Below are positions 1 to 11,867 of a stretch of DNA of 64,000 bases, one piece after another. Every line of letters starts with the position of its first letter. The first letter of the stretch is position 1. Position numbers and translations under genes: made by a program. This DNA comes from Siphonodentalium dalli (lineage: Eukaryota > Mollusca > Scaphopoda > Gadilida > Siphonodentaliidae). The stretch is from contig CP136069.1 in NCBI GenBank assembly GCA_032622095.1, positions 16,837,273 to 16,901,272 of the forward strand. The letters run 5' to 3'. The notes beneath the pieces are model-generated. The model was not told the DNA's origin and searched no databases. It saw nothing but the letters and a program-made list of their open reading frames with translations.

Positions 1-1870
1 AAAAATCCACAGTACTTAACAATTAGTTCAGTAATATTGCCTCTATAGATAGACCCAGTAAAACCCCATACATAATCGAAGATGACCTTAATCGTACTAT
101 ATTGCAAAGCATTGAAATTTCCGAATTAGAAGTCTATAATACACTAAAAGAACTTCAGCCCGATAAGGCTTCTGGTCCCGATGTTATCAGCGTGCGCCTG
201 CCGAAGAACTGCCCAAGTCTCAGCACGCCCCTCTCACAGATTTTAATCGTTTTTTGCGTGAATCATATTTTCCGCCTGAGTGGAAACGAGAAAACGTTAT
301 CCCGATACACAAAAAAGGTGACCGCAGTAATCCTGAAAACTATCGCCCAATCTCACTACTGAGCTGCCTCAGTGAGTTGTTTGAAAATGTATTACTAAAC
401 ACTTTATGACTCACCTCCAGTCAAACAACATTTTAACCAAACATCAGTCAGGATTCGTGACGGCCGATTCAACTTCGTGACATATATGACAATATTAGTA
501 GATCATTAGAACAGGGACGCGATGTACGGTTATTATTTTTCGACATAAGCAAAGCTTTCGACAAAGTTTGGCACGAAGGCCTACTCTTCAAATTTCACTC
601 TATATAATCAGCAATAACTTACTGCAATGGTTCAGATCTTATCTATCTGACCGCCAGCAACGTGTTGTTTTAACCTCTGACCAATCTACGTGGGGAAAGA
701 TAACCGCGGGAGTGCCCCAATGATCAGTCCAGGGCCCTGTACTCTTTCGTATCTTTACCATTGACACTCACACTTGTCATCGACGACCCAAACATGGGAA
801 CGACTAGTTTACAGCGTGATACCAATAGACTATAGAATCGTGGTCCTCCGAATGGCTTGTCAAGTTTAATGCTCTAAAAACAGAAGCATTTACTTGCACT
901 CGGAAACGTATGAATCTTGTTCACCCAACGTTGTCCATGAACCAATAGTCTATTGATGGATTCGATACCCATAAACATCTTGGAGTTATTTTGAGTAAAA
1001 CAGGTAGCTGTGGACCCCATATCGAACCAGTGATGAAAACCGCATGGATTCGCATTTCACTCTTGAGAAAATATCGATTCTATCTCGACTGAGCAGCTCT
1101 CGAAAATTTGTATTTTACAATGAGAAGGTCAGTCATTGAATATTCCTGTGTAGTCTGGTATGGTTGTAGTCAGCAAGAATCTGACAACATCGAAGATATA
1201 CAACACGAGGCAGCACGTGTTGTGACAGGATCGACTAGGTCTGTCAGTAATGTATCTCTTCTTAGAGAAACTAGTTGGGAAACCCTTAAATCACGGCGGA
1301 AAAACCATAAACGAAAATATTTTATAAAATGGTAAAAGATCAATCACTTGTCTATCTCAGAAACCTAGTTCCTCCTACTCACGGGCAGATATCACAACGT
1401 GAAACTAGAGTCTAGCAAGCTTATGGTATCTAGTTTTGACTATGACTATAACAAAAAATCGTTTCTCCCGTCAACAGCAATTTTGTATAAAAAATAAATT
1501 GTGAAACAACATAGACACAACGAAGGTAACCATGGACTCCCCGGCGACTTTCTCAAATCTCTGGAACCCAAACGAAAAATGACCCTTAAATGGTTATATC
1601 ACGCTAACACGAGTGAAGCGTAAATTATCCATGCCCGCCTCAGATTAAACTGTAGCAATCTGAATTACCACATATATTCTAACTTCGTTTCCGACAAATC
1701 CATATGTACCTATAGGTGAAGTAGAGGACACAGCACATTATCTAAGTGAATGCCAATTATATATGCACAGCGATTGTTATTTATGAACGAAGTATCTGAT
1801 ATATGTAACAGCACCACCAATATACTTCTACGTGGTTCTAATGAACTATAGCAGGAAGATAACATAACGA
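1..1870 (+). mobile_element. Decayed non-LTR (LINE) retrotransposon, reverse transcriptase part
   Basis: Conceptual translation in shifting frames gives reverse-transcriptase blocks in the right order. These are a PDKASGPD block (about 159-182), an IHKKGD..NPENYRPISLLS block (about 305-362), a DISKAFDKVWHEGL block (about 540-585), a GVPQ block (about 712-721) and a C-terminal VVWYGC..EAARVVTG block (about 1150-1235). A HARLRLNCSNLN tail lies near 1633-1670. This order is typical of Jockey/CR1-group non-LTR elements; the clade assignment is inference. Many stops and frameshifts mean it is dead. The YxDD catalytic box is not recognisable. The element probably continues left of base 1, because its first ~115 bp recur at 6053-6172. 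Confidence 0.85.
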
Positions 1871-1983
1871 TTTTTCGAGAAGTTCAGAAATACATTACTC
1901 GTACAAAATGATTCAAATAATATATCGACCACAAACCAAGGGCTTCCACTTGAATCACACACATGCATTCATCTATCACGACG

Positions 1984-2058
1984 GCGATGATGATGATGAT
2001 GACGATAACGATTGTACTGATGATGATGCTGATGGTGATAGTGGTGAGACGACGACGG

Positions 2059-2109
<51 letters not shown>

Positions 2110-2149
2110 CGATTATGATGATGAGGAGGACGATGATGATGTTGATGAC

Positions 2150-2184
<35 letters not shown>

Positions 2185-2647
2185 CGAAGAAGAAGAAGAT
2201 GATGATGTTATTGATGATGACGGTGAGTTGACGATGTTAATGATAACGGATGATGTTGCTGATGAAGATGATGATGCTGCTGATGATAAGGATTTTGATG
2301 ATAATGATGATGCTGCTGATGACGATGGTAGTGGTGAGACGACGACGATAATGAGATGATGATGATGGTGATTCTGATAATAATGATGACGATGATGGTG
2401 ATGATGAAGATGATGGTGATGCTTTTGATGATGATGGTGACATGACGGTGGTTGTGAGACGGCGATGGTGATGGTGATGGTGATGATGATGACGATGACG
2501 GTGATGAAGATGATGGTGGTGCTATTGATGATGGTGAGAATACGATGTTAAAGACGATGACGATGATCATCACCATACTGATGATGATGATGATGATGAT
2601 GATGATGCTGATGACGATCCTAGTGGTGAGACGACGACGATGATGAC

Positions 2648-2680
<33 letters not shown>

Positions 2681-3148
2681 AATGATGATGACGATGATGG
2701 TGATGATGAAGATGATGCTGATGCTTTTGATGATGATGGTGAGATGACGGTGGTAGTGGTGAGACGACGACGGCGATGATGATGATGATGATAATGATGC
2801 CGGTGATGATGATGATGGTGATGATGATGAAGATGATGATGGTGATGATGATAATGCTGCTGATGACGATGGTAGTTGTGAGATGACGATGATGTTGATA
2901 ATGATGATGATGATGATGATGATGTTGATAATGATGACGATGATGATGATGATAATGATAATGATGACGATGATGATGATGATAATGATAATGATGACGA
3001 TGATGATAATGATGACGATGATCATGATGATAATGATAATGATGACGATGATGATAATGATGACGATGATGGTGATGCTATTGGTGAAGGTGATAATACG
3101 ATGTTAAAGATGATGAGAGTGATCATCACCATACTGATGATGATAATG
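1984..3148. repeat. GAT/ATG-rich imperfect microsatellite, left block
   Basis: About 1.2 kb of imperfect (GAT)n broken by GGT, GCT, ACG and GAG variants, with larger duplicated phrases such as 'ggtagtggtgagacgacgacg'. Met-, Ser/His/Ile- and Asp-rich frames run through it on both strands as a by-product of the triplet period and are not genes. Confidence 0.95.
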
Positions 3149-3156
3149 GTGATGAT

Positions 3157-4330
3157 CAGGGATGTGGCTAGAGGGTCTCCGCTGGGGGGGTGTCCACCTT
3201 GGGAATTTCCAACTGCACCCCCCCCCCTTGAGTCGCAATCACACCAACACAACTTTTTGCATAATTCCATTTGCACCCCCCCCCCTTGAGTCGGAATCGT
3301 ACCAACACAACTTTTTGCATATTTCCATTTGCACCCCCTTGTACCTCATGCTCAGCAGGCCTAATTTCCTATATATTCATAAGCCATGCTTCTATTTTCC
3401 CAGTATGAGAACATTAAGATATTTTAACCTGAAAATTGCCCCCAAAAAAACAACTAGTGATCTAATTCCAGACAAATGCACACAGCTACCGACAACAGAC
3501 CAGGAAACACCGGGCCGACCATGGTTGTTCGGCCCGGTGTGAGAAAATTTTGAAAACTATACAAGAAAATCTCAAATCCTAGCATCAAGACTGGCCTCAA
3601 CTGAAGCTTTCCTAGTGTTGGAAATTTCAAACCTCATACTCCCCCTCAGGTTGGAAAATTCTTCAACTGATGACCATTTATGTCTACAAGTTTGACCAAA
3701 TGTAGTAAAATTAACTAATTAGCAGTTTTGTATTGGCCATGTGAATGGGGCAATGACACACCGGGCCGACCATGGTTCGGCCCGGTGTGAGAAAATTTTG
3801 AAATCTGAACAAGAAAATCGCAAAATCCTAACATCTAGACTAGCCTCAAGCCTTCCTACTGTTCGAAATTTCAAACCCTACACCCCCACTTAGGTTGGAA
3901 ATTTTCCAACTGATGACAATTCCAATGACAATGTTGACCAATTGTATGACAATATTGTTTTCTTAAATTAACTAGAAGTTTTTGACTGCCACGGGGGAGA
4001 GACCAGGACACAAGCTTTCCAAGTGTTGGAAATTTCCAACCTGTCACCCCCCTAAGGTTGGAAAATTTCCAACTGATGACCATTTCTGTCAAAATTTTTG
4101 ACCAAAAATAGGAACATATGCAAATATTGGTCGAAAAACAATAAATTCCCCCAATAAATTGTTTTATAATCAAACTACAAGAACATTTTCAACCTATTGT
4201 TGGTGTGAAATTTCGTTGTGGCAGGTATGAAATTTCCAACTATTGAAAATATAGCTCTCTGCTGGGGGGGGGTGAGACACCCCCCCCCCCCCCACACCCC
4301 CCCCCCCCCCCCCCTCTAGCCACATCCCTG
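3157..4330. mobile_element. Non-autonomous hAT-type DNA transposon inserted in the GAT microsatellite
   Basis: Perfect 19-bp terminal inverted repeats, CAGGGATGTGGCTAGAGGG at 3157-3175 and its complement at 4312-4330. They are flanked by the same 8 bp, GTGATGAT, at 3149-3156 and 4331-4338. Eight-bp target duplications and ends beginning CAGGG are the known signature of the hAT superfamily. The 1174-bp interior has no transposase frame. It holds C- and G-runs just inside both ends and repeated 'ggttggaaattttccaactgatgacca' phrases. A related, truncated end is at 48937-49318. Confidence 0.8.
3507..3788. repeat. Two copies of a GC-rich hairpin inside the hAT-type element
   Basis: ACACCGGGCCGA (3507-3518) pairs with TCGGCCCGGTGT (3529-3540). 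The same 12-bp arms recur at 3758-3769 and 3777-3788, 251 bp away, each followed by 'gagaaaattttgaaa'. The element interior is therefore an old tandem duplication of a ~250-bp unit in which the hairpin arms stayed perfect. Confidence 0.85.
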
Positions 4331-4338
4331 GTGATGAT

Positions 4339-4476
4339 GATGATGCTGCTGATGACGATGGTAGTTGTGAGACGACGACGATGATGACGATGATGATGAT
4401 TCTGATGATGATAATGATGACGATGATGGTGATGAAGATGATGGTGATATGACGGTGGTAGTGGGGAGGCGAAGGC

Positions 4477-4544
<68 letters not shown>

Positions 4545-4549
4545 GGAGG

Positions 4550-4581
<32 letters not shown>

Positions 4582-4933
4582 AATGATGACGATGACTGTG
4601 ATGAATATGATGGTGATGCTATTGATGATGGTGAGAATACGACGTTAAAGATGATGACGATGATCGTCACCATACTGATGATGATAGTGATGATGATGAT
4701 GCTGCCGATGACGATGGAAGTGGTAAGATGATGACGACGACGATGATGACGATGATGATGGTGATGATGGTGATAATGATGATGATGATGATGACAATGA
4801 TGCTGATGATGATGGTGATAATGATGATGATGATGATCGTAATGGTGAGACGACGATGATGATGATGATGACGATTGTGATAATGATGACGATGACGACG
4901 ATGGTGGTGATGGTGATGATGATGGCCGATGAT
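4339..4933. repeat. GAT-rich microsatellite, right block
   Basis: Continuation of the left GAT block, split from it by the hAT-type insertion. A pure (GAT)n core lies near 4476-4540. No coding content. Confidence 0.95.
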
Positions 4934-4989
4934 GTTGACCGCTGGTGACCCTTCAGCATTATTAAATGTAAATGGTGTAAATATGTTTG

Positions 4990-5470
4990 TCAACTCTAAC
5001 GCGTGTTAACTCACGATTGGATTAATTAAAGCATAAAGCAGAATGGGAGGGGCACTAAAAACGATGAAATGTTTTTGGTCACCAATTTAACCAACATTAT
5101 ATTTAGTCATTTCGATGACAGATAGAATCTAATTATGCGGATTGAAGATGCCGAAGTGACGCCGTTCGAGTTGTTCGGAAGTGACGCAGTTCAGGTCAGG
5201 AAAGGGATACGAGATGCGCACCACAAATATGATAAAACATTTTCATCACATTTCCTCTAAAATTATATATATGCATCCCAATGACATACGGATTCTAATG
5301 GCGTATAGTTTCATTTTTTTCGAAGTCATATCGCTCAGGTCAGGAACGGGATCCCGGAGGGGAACACAAATATATATACGATCGAGAAATCAAAAGGTGA
5401 GGTTTAAAGTTCGATTCGGGAATTGGGCCCAGGAAAAGGGGCACCAAAAATGCTAAAAGTGTTGTTTCTG
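4990..5470. repeat. Diverged ~125-bp repeat units
   Basis: Phrases such as 'ggggcaccaaaaa', 'gttcaggtcaggaaaggga' and 'atggcgtatagtttc' recur at about 120-130-bp spacing. They match the better-preserved array at 21657-22255, so this looks like a small decayed copy of that family. The rest of 4934-5470 has no recognisable feature. Confidence 0.5.
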
Positions 5471-6052
5471 ACTTCATAAAAACCTATATAGTCAACTTAA
5501 TAACACCAGGTATTATAGTGGTTTAGTAATCGTAAGTGATGGTGGCCTTGTCGGTGATGGGGATCGGGCTACCACAGCCGTAATGGAAATGGGTTAAATT
5601 GTGACATGATAAATATATGAAAGAATATGAAAGTATTCAGCCAACACCTATAGTAACAATTTTGGCTATTTTTTAACCCGGGATATGCTACATGGGTGAC
5701 CATTCTAGTATTTAACGGATGAGCATGCTGGTATTTAATTATATGCAACCACTCGTGGTGGTCTAAGTGGCCCCTTTGGTAAGGTGCATGGTACATTAGC
5801 CCTACATAAGCCGCCCAATGATGGCGAAGCAGGTTTTAATGGTAAATCGTGAGGGAGATTTATTCTTGTATAACTGGGCAAGCAAATAATACAATGTTCC
5901 TATGTATACAGTTATAACTGGTATATAGAAGAATCCATTTAGTAAAGAGAGGGATAATATTCGTATTTAATCATATGTAATCACTTGCAGGGGCCTCGCT
6001 CCTGGCTCAATTGGTTCACTAACATTGGCAGGGTAATGTTGTTTCGTCAGAT
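5471..6052. other. Unassigned stretch
   Basis: No exon, RNA gene or known element is recognised. At about 5994-6030 the phrase 'ggggcctcgctcctggctcaattggttcac' resembles the 5' tRNA-like head (A-box side) of the SINE at 55868-56165, but no B box follows, so at most it is a truncated SINE head. Confidence 0.35.
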
Positions 6053-6172
6053 GACAAAAAATCCACAGTACTTAACAATTACTTCAGTAATATTGCCTCT
6101 ATAGATAGACCCAGTAAAACCCAAGACATAATCGAAGATGACCGTAATCATACTATATGGCAAAACAAATTG
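6053..6172 (+). mobile_element. Short fragment of the same LINE as at window start
   Basis: About 115 bp match bases 1-115 with roughly 8 differences, starting at 'aaaaatccacagtacttaac'. Homology stops abruptly after 'atatggcaaa'. Confidence 0.85.
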
Positions 6173-6244
6173 CTTGCAAAATCCGGACGTGCTGAATACT
6201 CAAGCAGTCGTACATCTCCGACAATCTCCGGTGATTTCCGTGAC

Positions 6245-6317
6245 CAATGTGTCCATAAACCTATGAACGACATTGAAAGTGACGTCACGGTACATTCATA
6301 GGTTTATGAACACATTG
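6245..6317. repeat. Short inverted repeat (hairpin)
   Basis: A 23-nt arm at 6245-6267 pairs with 6295-6317 with one mismatch; the 27-nt loop contains TGACGTCA. It may be a remnant of a small fold-back element. Confidence 0.75.
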
Positions 6318-6379
6318 ACCCGGGGGGTGTGTCTACCGTAACGCTATGGGGAAATCGGAAGCGATATTAGGTGTATGTA

Positions 6380-6994
6380 AATATATAATATATATTTTGG
6401 GACTTATGTTTGTTTGTTTGTTTGTTAGCTATGGCCGGGAAAACCGCCGGACGGATTTCGACCAAACTTCCTATCTATGGGTAAAAACCCACATGAAGGG
6501 TCGTCGCTTTGCTTTTGAGAAGCTCCGGGCACTCATTCTCCATTCCCACTGCCGCCGTCTTGGAATTGTGGAGGTTAATCGCGTGATAGTTAAACAGCGT
6601 TCGTATCCGCAGTGTCGTTGATAAAGAGCGTGATGTGTCCAGACATGAGCGTGTTGTGTCTGTGTCCAGACAGGAGCGTGTTTTGTGATCCTTACATGTA
6701 TGTATGTGTTCGTACTTAGGGGTTCCTAGGAATGGGGGAGATTTTCATCGGGTCAGTTTTTCCGCCCGAGGTGACTTTCACCTTGAAACGGGTACCCACA
6801 AATTATATATATGTATGTGTGTGTCCGTTATAGACTCGAAATCGGCCATACCGATGGAGTCCAAACTTGCTATCTCGGGCCACTTTTGTCCGGGACTCTC
6901 ATGGACCAGTCAAATTGTGACCCCGACGTGACATTGACCTTCACAATGATCAATTCAAGGTCAAAGCCCGGACGAAGTCGGGTCACCTGCTAGT
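6380..6994 (+). mobile_element. Helitron-like non-autonomous element
   Basis: The right end has the form of a Helitron 3' terminus. A small hairpin (CCCGGACGAAGTCGGG, 6967-6982) is followed 7 nt later by CTAG|T at 6990-6994. The left end resembles the family 5' end 'tatattttggga...tgtttgtttgtttg'. No Rep/helicase frame is present. The 5' boundary is approximate. A plus-strand frame over 6346-6621 has no family match. Confidence 0.6.
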
Positions 6995-7211
6995 ATGTAT
7001 ATATTCCTGTTATTGCATCCTGGTAGAGTTTCTGTCCAAATTTACATTATTCATGGTTCAGTTCCCGGTATCACCCAAGTTGAATTTTGATTCCGGATTC
7101 ACATAATTAGTCCCTGAGATCTGACTTATGTACACGATTAACAATGCTTAATGTCACGAGTACACTGTACAGGTAGTCGATCATATGACGTAATAAGACG
7201 GGTATACTTAC
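6995..7211. other. Probable intron sequence below the lectin exon
   Basis: No repeat or exon recognised. It lies immediately 3' (minus strand) of the GTAAGT donor of the C-type lectin exon. Confidence 0.4.
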
Positions 7212-7403
7212 ATCCTCTATCATGGTTCCAGGTCGCGAGTAAACTGTCAAGGTCATCTAACATCTGACTGCTCCGTATAGTGATAAGGTGCGCTCCGTCT
7301 GAAGCGCAGTAATCTCGGGCGTCATTCCAGCTCCTCTTTGATCGGACGTATCGAAGACAGTATACACCTCCGTCCAGCGTATGCTGTGCGTATCCGGCAA
7401 TTC
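7212..7403 (-). CDS. Exon: N-terminal half of a C-type lectin domain (minus-strand TSP1-lectin gene)
   Basis: Read on the minus strand, the exon begins after an AG acceptor (TTGCAGAG, about 7404-7410). It ends at a strong donor, GTAAGTATACC (7201-7211). The 192 bp keep phase 1 at both ends and hold no stop. The peptide contains GGVYCLRY, SWNDARDYC and DGAHLITIRS, then a Leu/Asp-rich helix ending TWNHDRG. Cys, Trp-x-x-Ala-x-x-x-Cys and Gly-Ala-His-Leu fit the first half of a C-type lectin domain (alpha-1/alpha-2 region). The second half (WIG, WND, last Cys) should follow in the next exon, entered in phase 1. None was found in 1-7200, where LINE, GAT and hAT DNA dominate, so it probably lies outside the window. 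Sugar or calcium binding cannot be judged without it. Phase and order link it to the TSP1 exons upstream; the joined transcript is inferred. Confidence 0.8.
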
Positions 7404-7454
7404 CTCTGCAAGCTTGAGAAGACAGCAGAACATCTCAATGAGAAATATATTACA

Positions 7455-7660
7455 AACAATCGGTACACATGAATATACGAGAAGTCTCAGTTACAAACTC
7501 TTGATATACACACGTATTCCAGAAGTTTCAATTATATTAAAACTCTCAATATTCACACGTATTACAGAAGTTTCAGTTACAAATACTCGATATAAGCATA
7601 TACGAAAAGCCTCAGTTACAAACACTCGAAATACACATATACGAGCAGTCTGAGTTAATG
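7455..7660. repeat. Degenerate ~43-bp tandem repeat
   Basis: About five diverged copies of a unit like 'cacgtattccagaagtttcagttacaaactc'. It lies in the intron just upstream (minus strand) of the lectin exon. Confidence 0.7.
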
Positions 7661-7889
7661 TGGCACAGAGGTAGTAATATCAACATTGTGGGTCATGGCA
7701 ATTTGTTCAGATACTAAATCTTCCAGAATTTAATCTCAATCCAGAAACCTACGGATTTATTTTGAGGGGAAAAGAATATATTAAAACAAAGTTGGTCACT
7801 TAATTCATAATGACAACACTTTCTGGTTTTCGAAAGAATGTCCATATTCTCAACCAAAGTGAATATATTTTAAATAATAAACCAGTGAG

Positions 7890-8110
7890 TGTGCAATATC
7901 ACATAATTATATTTCTGTTTTACCATATCACAGCATTATATTAATATGTTTTACCATATCAGAGCATTTTATTTCTGTTTTAAAATATCACAGCATTATA
8001 TATCTGTTTTTAACATATCACAGCATTATATTTCTGTTTTACAATATCACAGCATTATGTATCTGTTTTTAACATATCACAGCATTATATTTCTGTTTTG
8101 TGATATAGGA
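7890..8110. repeat. ~31-38-bp tandem repeat
   Basis: Six or so copies of 'atatcacagcattatatttctgttttac' with small changes. 7661-7889 has nothing recognisable. Confidence 0.85.
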
Positions 8111-8159
8111 TTCAACTAAGATTGATTGTTTTTGTTTCTATAAATACTGTTTATTATTA

Positions 8160-8749
8160 AAGGTGGTATGAGTTATCTCACTTTGACAACCAACAGTATC
8201 TATATTTAATTCTGATCGATGCATTTATCACACTTTGACATTCAACAGTACCTATAATCAATTATGTGTTATGAATTACCTCCTTTTGACAACCAACAGT
8301 ATCTATATTTAATTTTGAGATATTAATTATCTCCCTGTTATCTCCCTTCGAGAGTCAACAGTATATATATTTAATTATGAGGTATGAGTTATCTCCCTTT
8401 GACAGTCAACAGTATCTATATTTAATTATGAGATTTGAAATATTTCCCTTTTATCTTCCTTTGACATTCAACAGTATCTATATTTAATTCTGAGGTATGA
8501 GTTATCTGCCTTTTATCTACCTTTTATCTCCCTCTGACATTCAACACTATATATATTTAGTTATCATGTATGAGTTATCTCCCTTTGACATTGAACAGTA
8601 TCTATATTTAATTCTGAGGTAGGAGTGATCTCCCTTTTATCTACCTTTTATCTCCCTCTGACATTCAACACTATATATATATTTAATTATCATGTATGGG
8701 TTATCTCCTTTTGACATTCAATATTATCTATATTTCAAATTATCTTCCT
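8160..8749. repeat. ~55-bp tandem repeat with length variants
   Basis: About ten copies of 'gagttatctccctttgacattcaacagtatctatatttaattatgaggta'-type units, some with an extra 'ttttatctacc' step. The same unit reappears beyond the MITE at 9233-9320 and at 12828-12880, showing that the MITE and the BEL/Pao element inserted into this array. Confidence 0.85.
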
Positions 8750-8753
8750 TTAA

Positions 8754-9232
8754 AGGCCCACTTAATTTTCGAACCACTAGATCACATATATAAACTATAT
8801 GCCATATTATATACCAACAAAAAGAGGAAGCTCCAATACATTGTATTATCAACACATCCGGTGTAATAAACTGTGAACATGTTGTTTTTCTTGAGTTACT
8901 GACGTGTCTTTTCGTCTGGATTGCAGTTCAATGTGAATTATACTCAATTGATGGGGAATAACTCTAAAATCTTAAAGATAGAGTTATTCCCCTTCCATTG
9001 AAAATGCATTTTTAGCTTGAATTCTGATGCATTCCGGGAGCCAAAAGGCGGTAAATATTATATGATTTCAGCTGTTTTCTATTTCCCCATGGGCATCTTC
9101 TCAGGCGCAGACGTTTCAAATGGTGATGAATTATAGTATTTTAATCATATTTTATGTCACAGATTGTTATTAAAACCGTATATCAAGGCACTATAAAACA
9201 AATAATCAGTGACTCGAAAATTAAGTGGGCCT
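8754..9232. mobile_element. TTAA-flanked MITE, copy A
   Basis: Terminal inverted repeats start AGGCCCACTTAATTTTCGA and end in the complement. TTAA lies at both flanks (8750-8753 and 9233-9236). The 479-bp interior has no coding frame but holds a near-perfect palindrome (8945-9000, GGGGAATAACTCTA arms). TTAA targets are known for piggyBac and Kolobok elements; which one supplied the transposase is not decidable here. Copy B is at 13132-13591. Confidence 0.85.
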
Positions 9233-9483
9233 TTAACATTCAACAGTATATATATTTAAATATGAGCTATGAATTATCTTTCTTCGACATTCAACAAAAC
9301 CTATATTTAATTATGAGTTATTGTTGGGAACTCTTGTCGCAACCAACTTTCTTATTTTGTCCACAGATGCGTTGTTGTGGAAAACCACTTTTTTTATAGT
9401 GGATTAAATTCTCCTGAATAACAAAACGATCGATCGATTAATTGTAAACTAACCTCTACATTTGTTCCAATCGAACCGGAATC

Positions 9484-10500
9484 ATGGCAGAAAAACAAAA
9501 ACGAATACGGAAAGCACACAGAGGGCAAGCAACAAAGCTCTATCACAAATTTCAATCTGCCATAGACGCGAAACATACACTCGAAGGTACACTGGTATTG
9601 GCAAATTTACGAAAGAAAGTCATGCTGCTGGAACAGATATATTGCGAAATCATAAAAAAGACGACGATGATGAACTATAAAGTGTGATTATTGAAGGCGA
9701 TAAATATCTGAACGAACAAATCAAGAGACTTTTAGAAGCTGAATTAGCCTTAAGTGCACTGTCTTCAGAGAAGAGAGATTCAACTGAACACGAACGTGAG
9801 ACACCAGGAGGCTGTGCGATGATTGAACTCCCTAAAATATCAATACCGACATTCAATGGAGAGATTATGTGGAACGTTCAGAGTGTGCGACATGACATCA
9901 CACATATAGGGAAAATCCAGAAATTCACATATTTGAAAAGTTTCCTGGTTGGTGAGGCAAAATGGCGATTGATGGGTTAACCCTAACAGATTTGAACTAT
10001 GTGAAGGCGGTCGAACTGCTCCAAACACGATATGAACAAACACACAAAGTCGTGCAGGCACACATAAAATTTATAATAGATTTGGATAGACCGAAGGCAG
10101 ATGATCTACATTCACTTCGAAAATGTTCGGATGCAGTTGAACGTGGTGTGCGCACTCTGGAATCTCTCTGAAAATCTCCTGAGTCCTACAAAACACGATT
10201 AGTTCAAATTCTCTGGGAAACGTTGCCGCCGGGCCTAATAAAAAATATTGCGAGTAGACACAACAACAAGGAATGGGAATTGGATGATTTGCGAAAGGCA
10301 TTAGTTGACGAGGTAAACATAGTGCAATTTGTGTTTCACTATCAAGGACATGCATAGACTCATTTGACGGTACAATCACATCAATGCATACATCTGTAAA
10401 ATCATTTCGTGTGTTGAGCAATCGTCACCAACAACAACCCGATGATGTATTTACTGCTCTGGAAACCATTTCCCGTCTGACTGCACAAGATATAAAACCA
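9484..10500 (+). pseudogene. BEL/Pao gag remnant (DUF1759-type)
   Basis: The first 68 codons from ATG at 9484 read like the N-terminus of BEL/Pao gag (basic RKAHRGQATKLYHKF start, then a helical segment). The frame then shifts near 9684. Typical motifs follow: ELPKISIPTFNGE (about 9824-9862), YLKSFLVGEA (about 9929-9958), and further pieces to about 10330. At least two frameshifts and several stops break it. A degenerate CCHC-like knuckle (CFNCLGNNHRIAH) appears at about 10537-10575. It is not expressed as one protein in this state. Confidence 0.8.
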
Positions 10501-10659
10501 TTGTATCTATAATAGATTATGCGAATAAATCTAATTTGTGTTTCAACTGCCTTGGGAATAACCACAGAATTGCACACGCTGCCTCTTTTGTAAGTGTAAG
10601 CATTGCACAAGCATGTGCGAAGTAAATAGACTCATATATGTTTCTGAAAACAGCAGTTG

Positions 10660-11600
10660 CAGATGTAATCGATGATAAACGTGACAAATGAGCAAATGCC
10701 CATATTCTGTTTGACAACGGATCTCAAGGGTCATTCGTATCTCGAGTACTGGTGTCGGAGCTCAACCTGCAAATAGTCAAGCATGAGAAATTGGATGTTT
10801 CCACATCTCGTATTCACAACTCTAAGCTGCAAGAGTTGGATCTGGCCCAAGTGAATGTTGAATGTCAAGAGGGATCAGTCGTTCCAGTCGAAGCTCTTGT
10901 TGAGCCCACAATCACAAAGTCACTGACAATACGAACATCACCAGTAACTGCACCAGAATTGATGTCATTGACTCTGACTCACCCTTTAAGTTACCGATGT
11001 GATAATTTGGAGGTGTCTCTAATAATAGGATGTGATAGTTACAATGAGTTTGTTAACAGGGAGATTGTCACACCGAAAACGGGCCCAGTTGCCGTTAGTT
11101 CTAAGCTCGGATACCTGTTGTGTGGTCCATTGACCAGGAACCATGATTCTGATGTTTCGACACAATTGGGTCAGACAGAGGCCGAAATTTTAAATAATTC
11201 CCAGCCAGAGGAAAGAAACAGGAGTGATTCGAAACAAAGTGCAGAGACTGCCAATTGTGTTACCCACTACTGCGAAAAGTCTATAAAGTTCAAAACAGGT
11301 GGATGTGAAACAAACTCTACAATGCTAGATCATCACAACAAAATAAACCGAACAGTCTCAAACATCGAGGTACCAAATAACCAGACTCGTGCAAATACCG
11401 TTAAAGTATCAAATGATCAGACTCGTGCAAACACTGTTATTCATCATTTGACATCACCCTCAGAATTATTCAAAATATATACAATGAGAGCTGAATCAAT
11501 AGTGAGTAACCAACAAATGGTACAGATGTACGACGGTATCAGTGATGATGATACATTGACGCCATTTAAACCATTGCTAAGTGTGTGTTTCATGGTATAG
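10660..11600 (+). pseudogene. BEL/Pao aspartic protease remnant
   Basis: An open stretch of 282 codons (from ATG 10752), with its frame extending upstream to about 10692, begins near ILFDNGSQGSFVS. This is the BEL/Pao retropepsin active-site region, but the Asp-Ser/Thr-Gly triad reads Asp-Asn-Gly. A LIIGCDSYNEFV block and a KTGPVAVSSKLGYLLCG block follow, as in DUF1758-type proteases. After about 11160 the sequence is hydrophilic and does not enter a reverse transcriptase; the frame stops at 11600, shortly before the right LTR. The long open frame could reflect recent insertion or chance. The upstream frame is interrupted, so I call it a remnant. Confidence 0.75.
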
Positions 11601-11867
11601 AGCTGAGCCCATCTGCTGAATATAATGGCAAGTCGATGGATGCAAAAACAAACAGTAGACTGAAAGGTATACAACATTTTGGCAACTTGATTACATGTTT
11701 ATGTGATTCTGCCACATCTTGTTGGCGCTGGAGTATATTGGGAACTATTGTCGAGACCAACTTTATTATTTTGTCCATCGCACAATAGAGGCGTTGTTGT
11801 GGAAAACCACTTTTTTATATTTTTTTCATTCTCCTGAATAACAAAACGATCGATCGATTTATTTTAA

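Noticed and set aside
1908-3107. Met-, Ser/His- and Ile-rich open frames up to 151 codons on both strands
   Set aside because: They are translations of the (GAT)n microsatellite in different frames, with no domain and no splice or start context.
5994-6030. tRNA or complete SINE on the plus strand
   Set aside because: Only an A-box-like head is present. No B box, no cloverleaf and no tail are seen before the LINE fragment begins.
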